Shown here in pieces: positions 32,288-44,583 of a stretch of DNA of 64,000 nucleotides. A program made the translations under genes and the position numbers. Numbering within the stretch: position 1 is the stretch's first letter; each line of letters opens with the position of its first letter. The notes beneath the pieces were generated by a model, which was given only the letters and a program-made list of their open reading frames with translations, did no database searches and was not told where the DNA came from. Source of the stretch: Apium graveolens (Eukaryota > Streptophyta > Magnoliopsida > Apiales > Apiaceae); the NCBI RefSeq assembly GCF_009905375.1, contig NC_133657.1, positions 44,070,192 through 44,134,191 of the forward strand. The letters are read 5' to 3'.

Positions 32288-33825
32288 CAGTCGGGTCCCC
32301 AGGCACTACGGCCCATCTCAAGGCACCAATTATGTTTCGGTCCTTAGGATTAAGTAAAACTTAATCCCCAAAGTATCACTATCCAGCCCGTAGAGTGTTT
32401 TGATGTCAAACCATTTTGAAGTCAAAACTTCCCAATTCAGGGTTCGCAAATAACCCGAAAGAATGGGTATTTGCTCAAGAGAGCAATCGAATTATCAGAA
32501 CAAGAATAACTGAACATGCATAACCAGAATAATTACAGCGAAATGTAAAACATTTAACTATTCTGAACTTAGAATAGGAGCGAATAATATTTGCAGTATT
32601 TAAAAGAAATTGAAGAATACTTGCAGTATATAAAAAAAATGTTCTGGAATACTTGCCTCAATAAACTTCAATCGCTATTACTAGTTGACTTCGATTCGAC
32701 GTGATCGTTTGGCTTTATCGTCAAACTACTATTCCATTCTGGATTCGATCCCGACATTCAGACCCTTTGGTTGGAACTCCGTTGATCTCGACGTCTAATC
32801 ACTAGATCGTTCCTAGTCCGATGTCACGTCTCGGATCTTCTGTCTAAACCTAGAGGGTTAAAATACCCTAATTCAGATAACCGCTTAAGCTTAACATCAA
32901 ATCGTCACCCCATTTTACCCATACGATTTCATAACCAAATTCATATTAATATGTATTATCGAAATACACATAGCAATTATGGTTCACATCTTCGAAACTC
33001 GGTTCGGTATTTATTTTCAGAAAAATACGTATATTTATTTCCTCGAAATTAGGGTAATCAATTATTTATAAATTATTTTATGTCACTCGCAATTAAGTTT
33101 ATACAGTATAGTCGTATATGGTTATTCGACGTCTCCGATAATTATAGGTTACGTTCCTGTATTTTCGGAATTATTTTCCCGAAAATCGGGCAGCATTTCC
33201 TTTATTTATCAGCCTACCCGTCGAATCAGTTCGACGTCAATCACAATCAACAATAACACCCAATCTAATCCACAATCTGATTCTCAATCCCAATTACCGA
33301 TATAAATTCAAATATGGTTATTCATATTTTATTTTTCTTTTTGTTTCGAAATTAATTTCATGAACTAACTTATTTCATTTATAGATGTAGGACTCAGATA
33401 AAAATTATCATCGCCCACCGTCCGCTCATATAAATTAATCGCGGACGGCGGCAAAATCTATTGGTGCCCGAAAAATATTCGAGTGTCCGAAAAAATTCTA
33501 CCGATTAGTGAAACCGTTCCCGTACGCAATAAAAATTTATTTCATTTTCAGAAATCAATTTTTTTTTAAAATAACAATTTTTAATCAGGAACACATACAG
33601 CCAAAACACACACACAAACGCACGGGCAACCAGAACACAATCCGGCAGCTGGAAAAGAACCACCGGAAAACGACCCCCCCCCCACACCAGCGACTGGAAC
33701 ACACAAATACACACAGGTACGTATGTATACATATGCATATAAAAAGTCAACAACTTCAAGAAACCGAACAAAGAGTCGCCGGAAACAAACCGGTAAACCG
33801 CGAACAAGATGAAGAAGAAGAACAA

Positions 33826-33945
33826 GGGGGGAGATAGAGAGAAGAGAGATTCGAGAGAGGAGCATGAGAGAAACTGAGAGAGATTGTAGAGAGAGATTGT
33901 AACTGATGAGAGAGAGAGTAACAAATGAGAGCTGTAGAGAGATAA
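33826..33945. repeat. GA-rich low-complexity stretch in LTR A
   Basis: Runs of agagaga and agagattgta units; on the minus strand a CT-rich tract that could lie near a transcription start in plant LTRs. Repeated at about 42920-43050 in the other LTR. Confidence 0.7.
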
Positions 33946-35234
33946 AACAAACGATAAGATCAATTATACTTATCTGGTTTCGCCCGATTTTATCCTCTTC
34001 TGACACGCAAATTTGCAATTTCTAAACGAATAATTTTCGGGTAAAATAACCCGAAATTCTTGAAAAATAATTTAAAAAGTTTCGGAATAATTAGGGGTTA
34101 ATAAAATAAATTTTCCATAATTTTAAAACTATTTTCGGAGCGCTTATCAAACTCACATTTTACAATTTAACGAGCAAAATACGGTTAAATAAAAGCTAGA
34201 AATTTTCCGAAACACTTTTAAAATTCTCGAAATATTTCAAACTTAATAAAATAAAATTTTCATGATTTTTGAAGCATTCTGAAATTTAATATTGATTTTA
34301 CAATTAAATGGAGTCAGAAAATCATTTAAGGATAATTAATAAAAAAAATATTAATTTCTAAATTTTATAAACTCCTAAAAATAATAAATAAAATTATAAA
34401 ACAATAAAAATAATTTTAGGAGAAATTTTAGCATTTATGAGAATAAATGTTCAATAAAATCATTTTAAAATGACTTAAATTCATACAGCTCAATAATTAA
34501 TTATAAAATCAACCTTTGCGTCCAACAATTCACAAACGATTAATAACACAGCAACACATAACTGACAGGACCATCACATATTTTAGTTATTTAATAATTC
34601 GATAATTACATTCACATATCTGATCCGAAAATAGGTTACTTAGCCGCTAAGTAACTAAAAAGACGATACGATTTTAATACTGAATTTGGATAATTATCAA
34701 AACAAAGCTCCCTATAAAATACTTTATACGAAATTAAGGTGATAATGTCTCGCCTTTTGAGAATATGGATTCTTATCGATATATAAAATGATTTGCGTAT
34801 CGAAAATTTCACACGGGGACTCGTACAGGCCCAACCGTACCCCGGATCGAGAAAGTCAAAACACGGAAAGTGTTCAGAATTATCAGATTAGGTTCGGAAG
34901 GAGTTTTCGGAAGAGTTTCGGGTTGTAAAAACGCAAAAACAGTTGAAATGGGACGACTTCTGATTCTAAAAATTAATTTTATAATTATGTAAAATAATCA
35001 TTATAAATTCTGTAAATCCTTATAAAATCATTTGATTATCCAAAAATTACCAGAAAAATATCAAAATTATCTATATTTAATTCTGGGTAATTGGAAATTA
35101 AAATATCTCAATTTTATCAGAAATAAACATCCAAATATTATTATCCATCATCAAATAATTCACCAAAAATTCACACAAAACTCACATAATAATTATTGAT
35201 AAAAATAATTACATAATATTTCCCAGGTGTTACA

Positions 35235-35255
35235 TTCTTCCCCCTTAAAAGGATT
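35235..35255 (-). promoter_or_regulatory. Polypurine tract of element A
   Basis: On the minus strand ccttttaagggggaagaa runs into the LTR start TGTAACACCTGGG. Confidence 0.8.
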
Positions 35256-36051
35256 ATGTCCTCAGAATCACGCTAAAGAACAGACACTGATACACTTCGA
35301 GTATCTACTTAAAATTTCTCAGGACTCACTACTTTAATCACGTTTTAACGGTTTCCTGCCGTCATCAAATTTATCAGTTGCTCATGCAACCCCTAATTCA
35401 ATCTTTTACTTCTCACATTGAGAGCTAAATTACTCTTCATAGTCATACACACAGTACTGCCTTATGGACTAGGTACACCTGTGACAACAGGACCAACTCA
35501 TTCACAATCGTTCTATCTATCTCACTGTTTCAAAGGACTAACTTAATTTACACTAACCTTCTTTTCTTTCAAATTTTAATAGTTCGTGTTCATAAACTTT
35601 CTATTTTTACTGGCTATTCTATTCTACTTTTCATGTCTCCTTCTATTCAATTAGCCTGGCCTATGATCGTTTCTAATCGTATTCGAGAATCTTTAATCGG
35701 TCTCTTGTATTTTCTATTTGTCTGCGCCCGATATCCTGAGCTCATGACGCCTGATAATTTGGAATGTTCTATATTTATTCAAAAACTAAAAGAAATCTCG
35801 GCAATTGCATTTAATTTACCACTTTGGGGTATACTTCAATTTCTTTTCAATCACCATCAAGTAGATTCATCAAGTGAGAATCTGCTATTATCCGAACGGA
35901 AATATTAATTTGGAATGGAATGAATCATAACTTTATTCAAAACCTGGTCTCTTGGTACTAATACTCATTTTGTTGTCCTATCAAATTAGATATCAATACG
36001 AACTTTGATGCTCACAATGTTTCATACTGAAGTCAACATCAATCATCTGCA
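35256..36051. other. Interior of element A, unassigned
   Basis: On the minus strand this region should hold integrase, but no HHCC or DDE motif was found. The plus-strand 91-codon frame at 35633-35908 shows no domain. Confidence 0.4.
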
Positions 36052-36482
36052 TTAATACCACCTTTGATATTCAACAACAAAGTAAGTATCAGCATAACCC
36101 AGAAGACGGATCAAAACATATTCTTCAATTTCTAACTTTTCCAATTCTTTTAACCATTTCTCAAAAATCTTAATGGTATTTACTCTTGTATTTCTACTTG
36201 AAACATCTATTCCTAAATGGACCTTTCCTGTTTGATAGTTAACCACACACTGGAGCTCATAATCAATTATACCCAGCATTCATAACTTTGAGGCTAAGAA
36301 TGCAGCTTCTATTTTTCAACTCTTCGCAAGCATATCTTCAGGCGTTCACCTTGGTCTTCCATAGTCCCTGAATTAGCGAGGATGTTATCAATAAATACAA
36401 TCATACTATCCCAATACTCCTGGTATATTGTGTTCACTTAATCTTCAACTTACAATTCCTGATAATCGACGCGTAACCTCAT
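36052..36482 (-). pseudogene. Collapsed gypsy RT and RNase H vestige (A)
   Basis: On the minus strand MRLRVDYQEL (36482-36453) recalls the RT motif around the DYR residues. It is followed at once by MIVFIDNILANSGTMEDQGE (36403-36344), the catalytic FIDD region with the second Asp changed to Asn. In an intact RT these motifs are about 80-100 residues apart; here only about 17 codons separate them, so the middle of the palm is deleted. The 36279-36052 frame matches the end of gypsy RNase H and the linker that follows it (LGIDVSSRNTRVNTI, LKELEKLEIEE). Confidence 0.65.
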
Positions 36483-39400
36483 ATCTCTATTTTCTTTTTC
36501 CATGACCACTTTTGTGCACAGCACAAAATACTCTTTATTTCATTATTCTTTCATTCCATATTTTTGAAGTTTTCCTTCACTCATTATTTCATTCACATTG
36601 AGTTATACGACACATGCTTTTGACATTAGCTTGACTCTGTGCAATAACCGACGAGAAATTCTTACCTCATTCCCTGAGGTACCCTTGGTAAATCATTCGT
36701 TCGAACCTCCGGGACATCACTTTAATTTGAAAAAATTCCGACATGAGATTCATTCCAACGTTCTTCTTCAGCAGTCGCCATCAATACCTTGCATATATCC
36801 TGGATTATTTTATAAAATTTCTTTATCATCCTTTTGATTCCACTTCTTGTCTTGATTAGTTCTTCGTCCTCATTATTCATTATCTTTTTCATACATAACG
36901 AATTTCTTTTTCTTAGTAATATTACTCTGTTTATTATTGGATAGGTCATTTCTGGAGTTCACACTGGAATGAAGGCTTTTATTTGTACTATTTAAATTCT
37001 TACTAGCAGAATTATTGAATTTCCTCAGTAGCTATTTCCTTGACCTTGCCTGATGTATCACAAATCGCGTGTTTGACTTCTCTTCATTGATTCACATCTC
37101 TTTTCCTGAGTTCACATGCAGACTTCATCAATCTCCGTCGTTCATTGGATGCTTGAATTTGCGAGCTTTCCGGTATTCTACCGCAACTTCCATTCAATCG
37201 CCGTTCAAAAGAAGTGTACATTCAAATCTTCCATTAATTCGTCATTCGATATGGATATACATCCAAGTTCTTCCTGGAATGCTATTACAGATGATATAAT
37301 CTCTTTACTTTATCTTGAACCTTCAGTTCTTAAAAATATTCTTCTTACTAACGTGTACCAGTAACTTCTTGTTCCTCTTATTCATCGAAAAGAGCGTATT
37401 TTTCTGGATCATACCTTGCCCCTGATGACAATAACATCACGCCGATTGAACTAGGCCTTGTTAACGCCATTACTTTCTCCAAATTTCTTATCACTTTAAT
37501 TTTGGATCTGGAAATCATGTTAGAGTTTGACTCAATCTAATTGGAATCGATTTCCATTTAACTAACCATTAGTTGGCAAAGTAGATCAATCAACTCCTTT
37601 AAATGATCACTTAAACCAAGTGATGACTAGCTAACTGGAATCAAAGACCAATTACATAAAGTCGGTTTGGTCATAACAACTTCTTAAGCACCGAGATTGC
37701 AATTATTTGGAGTACTGACGAGAACGATAATATATTTCTTTGTTCTTAACTATAGGATAATGTCTGAAAATTTGGGCAACACTTCCCCAATACCATTGAC
37801 TACCAGTCGGATTCAAGCCGACATCATCAATCAACCAGATCATCCATATTCATATCCACCCACTTTTATTAACCAAAATCATCAATTTTTCCATAATTCA
37901 CATTCTATCATCTTGATCAGTACATGTCTGGCATATCATATATCTTTTGAAATGAGACTTAAGGTCTTAAATCAACAAGGATTAACATAACTACTCCCTT
38001 TCCAGTTCTTTTAAAATCTTATAAAATTTTATTAGTGAACTTTAAAATTTGTCTCGTTTTTCAAAATTTTATTTCGCGAGTATCTTAACTTATTTCTTGT
38101 CATTACCCATTGTGTACAGTTACTTTTAAGAATTAAGCTGCATCCTTCCATCTTGAATCTTCACGACAAGTATCTTTCAGCGACGAAGGAATGTTTCACG
38201 TCGTAATTGCATGTCTGAGTCATTGTTCAGAATTTCCTTGATCTTTGATCATCGTCCCGATACTCGTTTGCTCCGTTTGAGCACACAACATCACTTCCTT
38301 ATTTCGTAATTAATGTACGATTCGCTAACCATTCGTTTCGCTTCGAAATCCTCTGGTTTGAAGTGCATTACGTTAATGCAATCTACCATGCTAATGAGAT
38401 CCTCGCAACATAAACAACTGTCTGACTTTATATCTTTGCCATGTCCACATTTGTCGGTGCATCCATTTTTCCTCGCTCGCAGATGTCCACCATTTATCGA
38501 TTTGCAGTCGTCTCTATGTTCGTTGTACGGTTTCACGTATCACACTATTTCATTTCTTATGAAATCGTTAGAGATCAGACTTTGCGCCAGAGGAGAGTTT
38601 GTTAACATGATTTTGATTGAAAAGCTGGATAAGGAATAATAATGCAACAACCGACTGGAAGAATTTGTAAATCAGAAAATTGAAGGAAGAAAAATGAGTG
38701 AAGAATGAGGCAACCATATTCGTACTCAAGATGGCTAGTCTTTCATACTATATGGCATACAGCACATGATTAGGTGGCGTCCCACCCGACTTTTCGTCAT
38801 TTCGACAAAACGACATATCACAACATTGTAGTCTCAATCAGAAATCAATAGTTTGAGAAAGGAAACAATTCAAAAGGAATATATAAGAAATTTTCTTCCA
38901 TTTCCGTCTCATATGATTTATTAACAGAAGAAGCTCATACATATTCAAAAATCAAGAAAAACATATTATGTCATGTTAGAAGAAAGAATGCCAATGCCGA
39001 TCACCTTCATGCTTCACTAACGTATGCCTTCATGATCGTACGGATACAGGTTCACGATTCAAGTCACATTATTGCTTCGAAATGCTGTCTGGAAATGCCT
39101 TCACATCAACTGCTTCAATAATTTGATTTGAATTGCGTCCTTCCAAAATTTGTAATCACTACGTCAGATCTCCTTTATGTCGCGTAGAATAACTATCGAT
39201 CACGCAACGCCTCAATTTCGTCGATAAAAATACGATTCTTCTCCAATCATCTGGAAGATTCTGCCATTTCCTTCAATCATCCTCCGTCCATTCGAATCAC
39301 GGATCTCGTTAAATTTTAATAATTTCATGAATTGGGGTAAATAATATTTTAATATGTTAATTTAATTATTGATTTTATTAAACAACGTTTACTTTCATTT

Positions 39401-40436
39401 TTCACAGCAAACCTTAAACCTTCTCCCTGCTGGTGGGTCTACTTGGCCCTTTGAATTACCAACACTGAGTCTAATTGCATTCTTCTTTTTAGGTCATTTT
39501 CTGTTTATAATAACAAGAACTTAAGTAGTACCTTGCCAACTAAAACTTATTTCATGCAAAATCTTTTGAATGTTGATTAAGGAAATCTTTTCCAAAATCT
39601 CATTTTTAAAGTTTTGAAAATCAAATATTTGGTCATCATTACTATATAAGTTACTTGTTATTTCCCTGATTTTCCAATGAGATATTTAATTAAAAGAATG
39701 CCCATATAAGGTCTTTCTATTTCGGTACGCCTTCTATTCTTATCCTTGGACTCTGTTCGCATTTCTTAGTCGATGAAACTTCATTTACCGTCGTAAATCA
39801 TCTTATTCGCAATTCTATCGCAACGCTGACATTTAGTACTGTCTTTAACATTCTTGTCATTGTCCTTGTCGTTATTTTCACACCCACGTATGTGATTCAG
39901 TGTTCTATCGATAGATAGGGTCGCATTTTCTTGCCAATCTTACCTTTATCTAGAAAGGTAGCTATCATTCCTCGCGCAGCTCCCGATGGGTGGTAAGAAT
40001 CTTCTCGCCACGGTGGTGCCTTCAAAATGTGCAATGTTGATTCTTCATTCGCTTTCATCAATTGGTTGCTCTGACGGGGTACGCGTCCTAATACCTAATT
40101 CTAAGTTAGATTGTAACTTTTCTTACACAAATTCTCACAAGAATCGATCGCATAGTCTTCAAAACCATATGAAAAGTAGGGTAACATACCCAATCTCCGT
40201 CGATCCGTCAATTTCTCATTATTGTATGATCTGAGGTTTCAATATACCCATGATGTTGTGATATTCGCCTTGCACTTTCTCATCAATCATATCCTACCAA
40301 CTCCTTATCGGATCTGCTAACCCTAATTCACACTCAACTCAATTTATCCTGAATATGCCTAGGGTCTTTCCTATCTTGTACAACCTATCATTCCTATCTT
40401 ACTCTCACCTATTCTTATTTCAGTGGCCAATAACCT
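36483..40436. other. Interior of element A, unrecognised (should include gag and protease)
   Basis: About 4 kb without a convincing Gag, zinc knuckle or protease. The best minus-strand frame (38536-38291, 81 codons) has several Cys and His residues, but not in a CX2CX4HX4C spacing. Remaining frames are short and overlap on both strands. The region is either very old coding sequence or non-coding filler. Confidence 0.4.
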
Positions 40437-40451
40437 GCAGCTCTGATGTCA
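40437..40451 (-). promoter_or_regulatory. Primer binding site of element A (Met-tRNA type, mutated)
   Basis: Minus strand TGACATCAGAGCTGC just inside the 5' LTR end. It differs from the usual TGGTATCAGAGCT in the first bases. Confidence 0.75.
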
Positions 40452-40454
40452 AAC

Positions 40455-43400
40455 TGTAACTGCCCAAATCCGGGGTCAAGATTTGGTGTCACTAAACAAT
40501 CTTTACATAAAATAAAGAAATAAGTAAAGAACCCCTTGAATCCGGATCGTTTATAGGTTATGGTATGAAACAAGAATCTAACCTTCTACAACTTACAATA
40601 ACTAAATTACAAATGAGAATACCTTTGAACTAATGCTCTTGTCACAATCTTCTAACACCTTCAATCTCTCGCAGCGGAAATTTTTCTAACTCCTGTCGTC
40701 TATCGAAGCTATTCATTTTTATCCTTATCTGTTTCTGGCAGAAATAAGAATTTACAAAGCAAGAGTGAGCCAAAAATGCCCAGCAAGTATATAATTTGAG
40801 TTTCAAACATTAATATCAAGGAAAACTTCCCGACAAAATCTCTGAAATATTTTGAAGAACGAAACACGAAATCATTTAAAGGATATACTTCATTTACTTA
40901 AAATCAATTTGATTTGCATTGCTATAAATCACATAGGGAATAACGACATTTTTGTAAGAGCTTCAGAGATCGCGTGTTATCAAAATAGCTTCTGGTAACA
41001 CTTCATACTTGAGCAACGAATGCAATAACTAATTAGAAATTGACATTCAAGAAATTCCTAACTATTCAGTATCCATCATTATCGACTAAGTTTTCATAAC
41101 TTAGCCTGCTAAACCAGCCTGATAAGGACGGGTTGAATAATTCAAAAGATCTCAATTCATTCGAGATTCTAATTGTCACTGCGCAACTAATGCTGCAGCA
41201 ACAATCTGAACCTCGAATTTATTTAGAAACACCGTAATTTTTCCGAAACTGAGTACTAAGAAAGAATAACTTTAATCCATAATCCTATTTTTTTCGAGAA
41301 GAAATGCCATTCATGGTGATCAACAACAAATTAGACTGGTCACTAGTTCACACTTATATCCTGCTGATCAGTCAGGATACAGTGCAGATCTATACCTACC
41401 TATATAGATCCAGTCGGGTCCCCAGGCACTACGGCCCATCTCAAGGCACCGATTATGTTTCGGTCCTTAGGATTAAGTAAAACTTAATCCCCAAAGTATC
41501 ATTATCCAGCCCGTAGAGTGTTTTGATGTCAAACCATTTTGAAGTCAAAACTTCCCAATTCAGGGTTCGAATTATCAGAACAAGAATAACTGAACATGCA
41601 TAACCAGAATAATTGCAGCGAAATGTAAAATATTTAACTATTCTGAACTTAGAATAGGAGCGAATAATATTTGCAGTATTTAAAAGAAATTTAAGAATAC
41701 TTGCAGTATATAAAAAAAATGTTCTGGAATACTTGCCTCAATAAACTTCAATCGCTATTACTAGTTGACTTCGATTCGACGTGATCGTTTGGCTTTATCG
41801 TCAAACTACTATTCCATTCTGGATTCGATCCCGACATTCAGACCCTTTGGTTGGAACTCCGTTGATCTCGACGTCTAATTACTAGATCGTTCCTAGTCCG
41901 ATGTCACGTCTCGGGTCTTCTGTCTAAACCTAGAGGGTTAAAATACCCTAATTCAGATAACCGCTTAAGCTTAACATCAAATCGTCACCCCATTCTACCC
42001 ATACGATTTCATAACCAAATTCATATTTATATGTATTATCGAAATACACATAGCAATTATGGTTCACATCTTCGAAACTCGGTTCGGTATTTATTTTCAG
42101 AAAATACGTATATTTGTTTCCTCGAAATTAGGGTAATCAATTATTTATAAATTATTTTGTGTCACTCGCAATTAAGTTTATACAGTATAGTCGTATATGG
42201 TTATTCGACATCTCCGATAATTATAGGTTACGTTCCTGTATTTTCGGAATTATTTTCCCAAAAATCGGGCAGCGTTTCCTTTATTTATCGGCCTACCCGT
42301 CGAATCAGTTCGAGGTCAATCACAATCAACAACAACAACCAATCCAATCCACAATCCGATTCTCAATCCCAATTACCGATATAAATTCAAATATGGTTAT
42401 TCGTATTTTATTTTTCTTTTTGTTTCGAAATTAATTTCACGAACTAACTTATTTCATTTATAGATGTAGGACTCAGATAAAAATCATCATCGCCCACCGT
42501 CCGCTCGTATAAATTCATCGCGGACGGCGGCAAAATCTATTGGTGCCTGAAAAATATTCGAGTGTCCGAATAAATTCTACCAATAGTGAAACCGTTCCCG
42601 TACGCAATAAAAATTTATTTCATTTCAGAAATCAAATTTTTTTTTAAAATAAAAATTTTCAATCAGGAACACATACAGCCAAAACACACACACAAACGCA
42701 CGGGCAACCAGAACACAATTCGGCGGCCGGAAAAGAACCACCGGAAACCGAACCCCCCCACACCAGCGACTGGAACACACAAATACACACAGGTACGTAT
42801 GTATACATATGCATATAATCAGTCAACAACTTCAAGAAACCGAACAAAGAGTCGCCGGAAACAAACCGGTAAACGGCGGCGATGAGACAGCCACACAGAG
42901 AACCGCGAACAAGATGAAGAAGAAGAACAAGAGGGGAGATAGAGAGAATAGAGATTCGAGAGAGGAGCATGAGAGAAACTGAGAGAGATTGTAGAGAGAG
43001 ATTGTAACTGATGAGAGAGAGTAACAAATGAGAGCTGTAGAGAGATAAAACAAACGATAAGATCAATTATACTTATCTGGTTTCGCCCGATTTTATCCTC
43101 TTCTGACACGCAAATTTGCAATTTCTAAACGAATAATTTGCGGGTAAAATAACCCGAAATTCTTGAAAATTAATTTAAAAAGTTTCGGAATAATTAGGGG
43201 TTAATAAAATAAATTTTCCATAATTTTAAACTTATTTTCGGAGCGCTTATTAAACTCGCATTTTACAATTTAACGAGCAAAATACGGTTAAATAAAAGCT
43301 AGAAAATTTCCGAAACACTTTTAAAATTCTCGAAATATTTCAAACTTAATAAAATAAATTTTTCATGATTTTTGAAGCATTCTGAAATTTAATATTGATT

Positions 43401-44336
43401 TTACAATTAAACGGAGTCAGAAAATCATTTAAGGACAATTAATAAATAAAATATTAATTTCTAAATTTTATAAACTCCTAAAAATAATAAATAAAATTAT
43501 AAAACAATAAAAATAATTTTAGGAGCAATTTTAGCATTTATGAGAATAAATGTTTAATAAAATCATTTTAAAATGACTTAAATTCATACAGCTCAATAAT
43601 TAATTATAAAATCAACCTTTCCGTCCAACAATTCACAAACGATTAATAACACAGCAACACATAACTGACAGGACCATCACATATTTTATTTATTTAATAA
43701 TTCAATAATTACATTCACATATCTGATCCGAAAATAGGTTACTTTGCCGCTAAGTAACTAAAAAGACGATACGATTTTAATACCAAATTTGGATAATTAT
43801 CAAAACAAAGCTCCCTATAAAATACTTTATACAAAATTAAGGTGATAATGTCTCGCCTTTTGAGAATATGGATTTTTATCAATATATAAAATGATTTGCA
43901 TATCGAAAATTTCACACCGGGACTCGTACAGGCCAAACCGTACCCCGGATCGAGAAAGTCAAAACACGGAAAATGTTAAGAATTATCAGATTAGGTTAGG
44001 AAGGAGTTTTCGGAAGAGTTTCGGGTTGTAAAAACGCAAAAACAGTTGAAGTGGGACGATTTCTGATTCTAAAAATTAATTTTATAATTATGTAAAATAA
44101 TCATTATAAATTCTGTAAATCCTTATAAAATCACCTGATTATCCAAAAATTACCAGAAAAATATCAAAATTATCTATATTTAATTCCGGGTAATTGGAAA
44201 TTAAAATATCTCAATTTTATCAGAAATAAACATCCAAATATTATTATCCATCATCAAATAATTCACCAAAAATTCACACAAAACTCACATAATAATTATT
44301 GATAAAAATAATTACATAATATTTCCCAGGTTTACA
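40455..44336 (-). mobile_element. 5' LTR of element A (3882 bp)
   Basis: Plus-strand start TGTAACTGCCC, end CCAGGTTTACA. Nearly identical to the 3' LTR by eye, with indels such as about 30 extra bases near 42872-42901. It contains the palindrome cassette at 41357-41409. Confidence 0.9.
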
Positions 44337-44341
44337 AGACA

Positions 44342-44583
44342 AGCTCGTTCAAAGATGTTGTTTCTAACTTGGATTACATTGGACAGAGAAATGAAGAAAT
44401 ATGTGATTGGACCTAGCTGATAGGTATATTATTTGTCATATTACACATATAACTCGGTGATATATAAACCAAGTGTGGTAAGTAACTTAGGACTAATAAA
44501 TCAACTAGAACAAGAAGTAGAAGGCAAGTTGTTTCTTTAGCACTCTCAAGTTCTAAGTTGAAAAGATTACATGTAACTAGGTG
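44342..44583 (+). mobile_element. 3' LTR of copia M, segment 2
   Basis: The short piece of LTR M between elements A and B. It begins after the AGACA duplication and ends with AGGTG (44579-44583), the target duplication of B. Confidence 0.78.

Larger units (their letters stand above)
31332..35234 (-). mobile_element. 3' LTR of element A (3903 bp)
   Basis: Plus-strand start TGTAACAACCC, end CAGGTGTTACA. It holds a palindrome cassette (32235-32287), a CA/AC-rich stretch (33590-33720) and a GA-rich stretch (33826-33945). It has about 44 bp at 32446-32489 that the other copy lacks. Minus-strand frames at 33505-34018 are low-complexity chance ORFs. Confidence 0.9.
31332..44336 (-). mobile_element. 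Ty3/gypsy element A (13.0 kb) with very long LTRs
   Basis: Two near-identical LTRs (31332-35234 and 40455-44336) flank a 5.2-kb interior. AGACA is duplicated outside both ends (31327-31331 and 44337-44341). A Met-tRNA-type primer site lies at the 40.45-kb end and a polypurine tract at the 35.24-kb end, so the element reads on the minus strand. The interior keeps only vestiges of gypsy RT and RNase H (36.05-36.48 kb); no integrase was found. It probably moved with proteins supplied by another copy, or decayed after insertion. Confidence 0.9.

Noticed and set aside
33505..34018. Overlapping minus-strand frames of 64-152 codons rich in Ser, Leu and Phe, with a near copy at 42586-43121
   Set aside because: They lie in LTR A over CT/GA-rich and CA-rich low-complexity DNA, in several frames at once, and match no protein family. 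They are explained by composition and by LTR duplication.
31332..44336. Element A as a LARD (fully non-coding large retrotransposon derivative)
   Set aside because: Minus-strand RT and RNase H vestiges at 36.05-36.48 kb show that the interior derives from a coding gypsy element, even if it is now non-autonomous.
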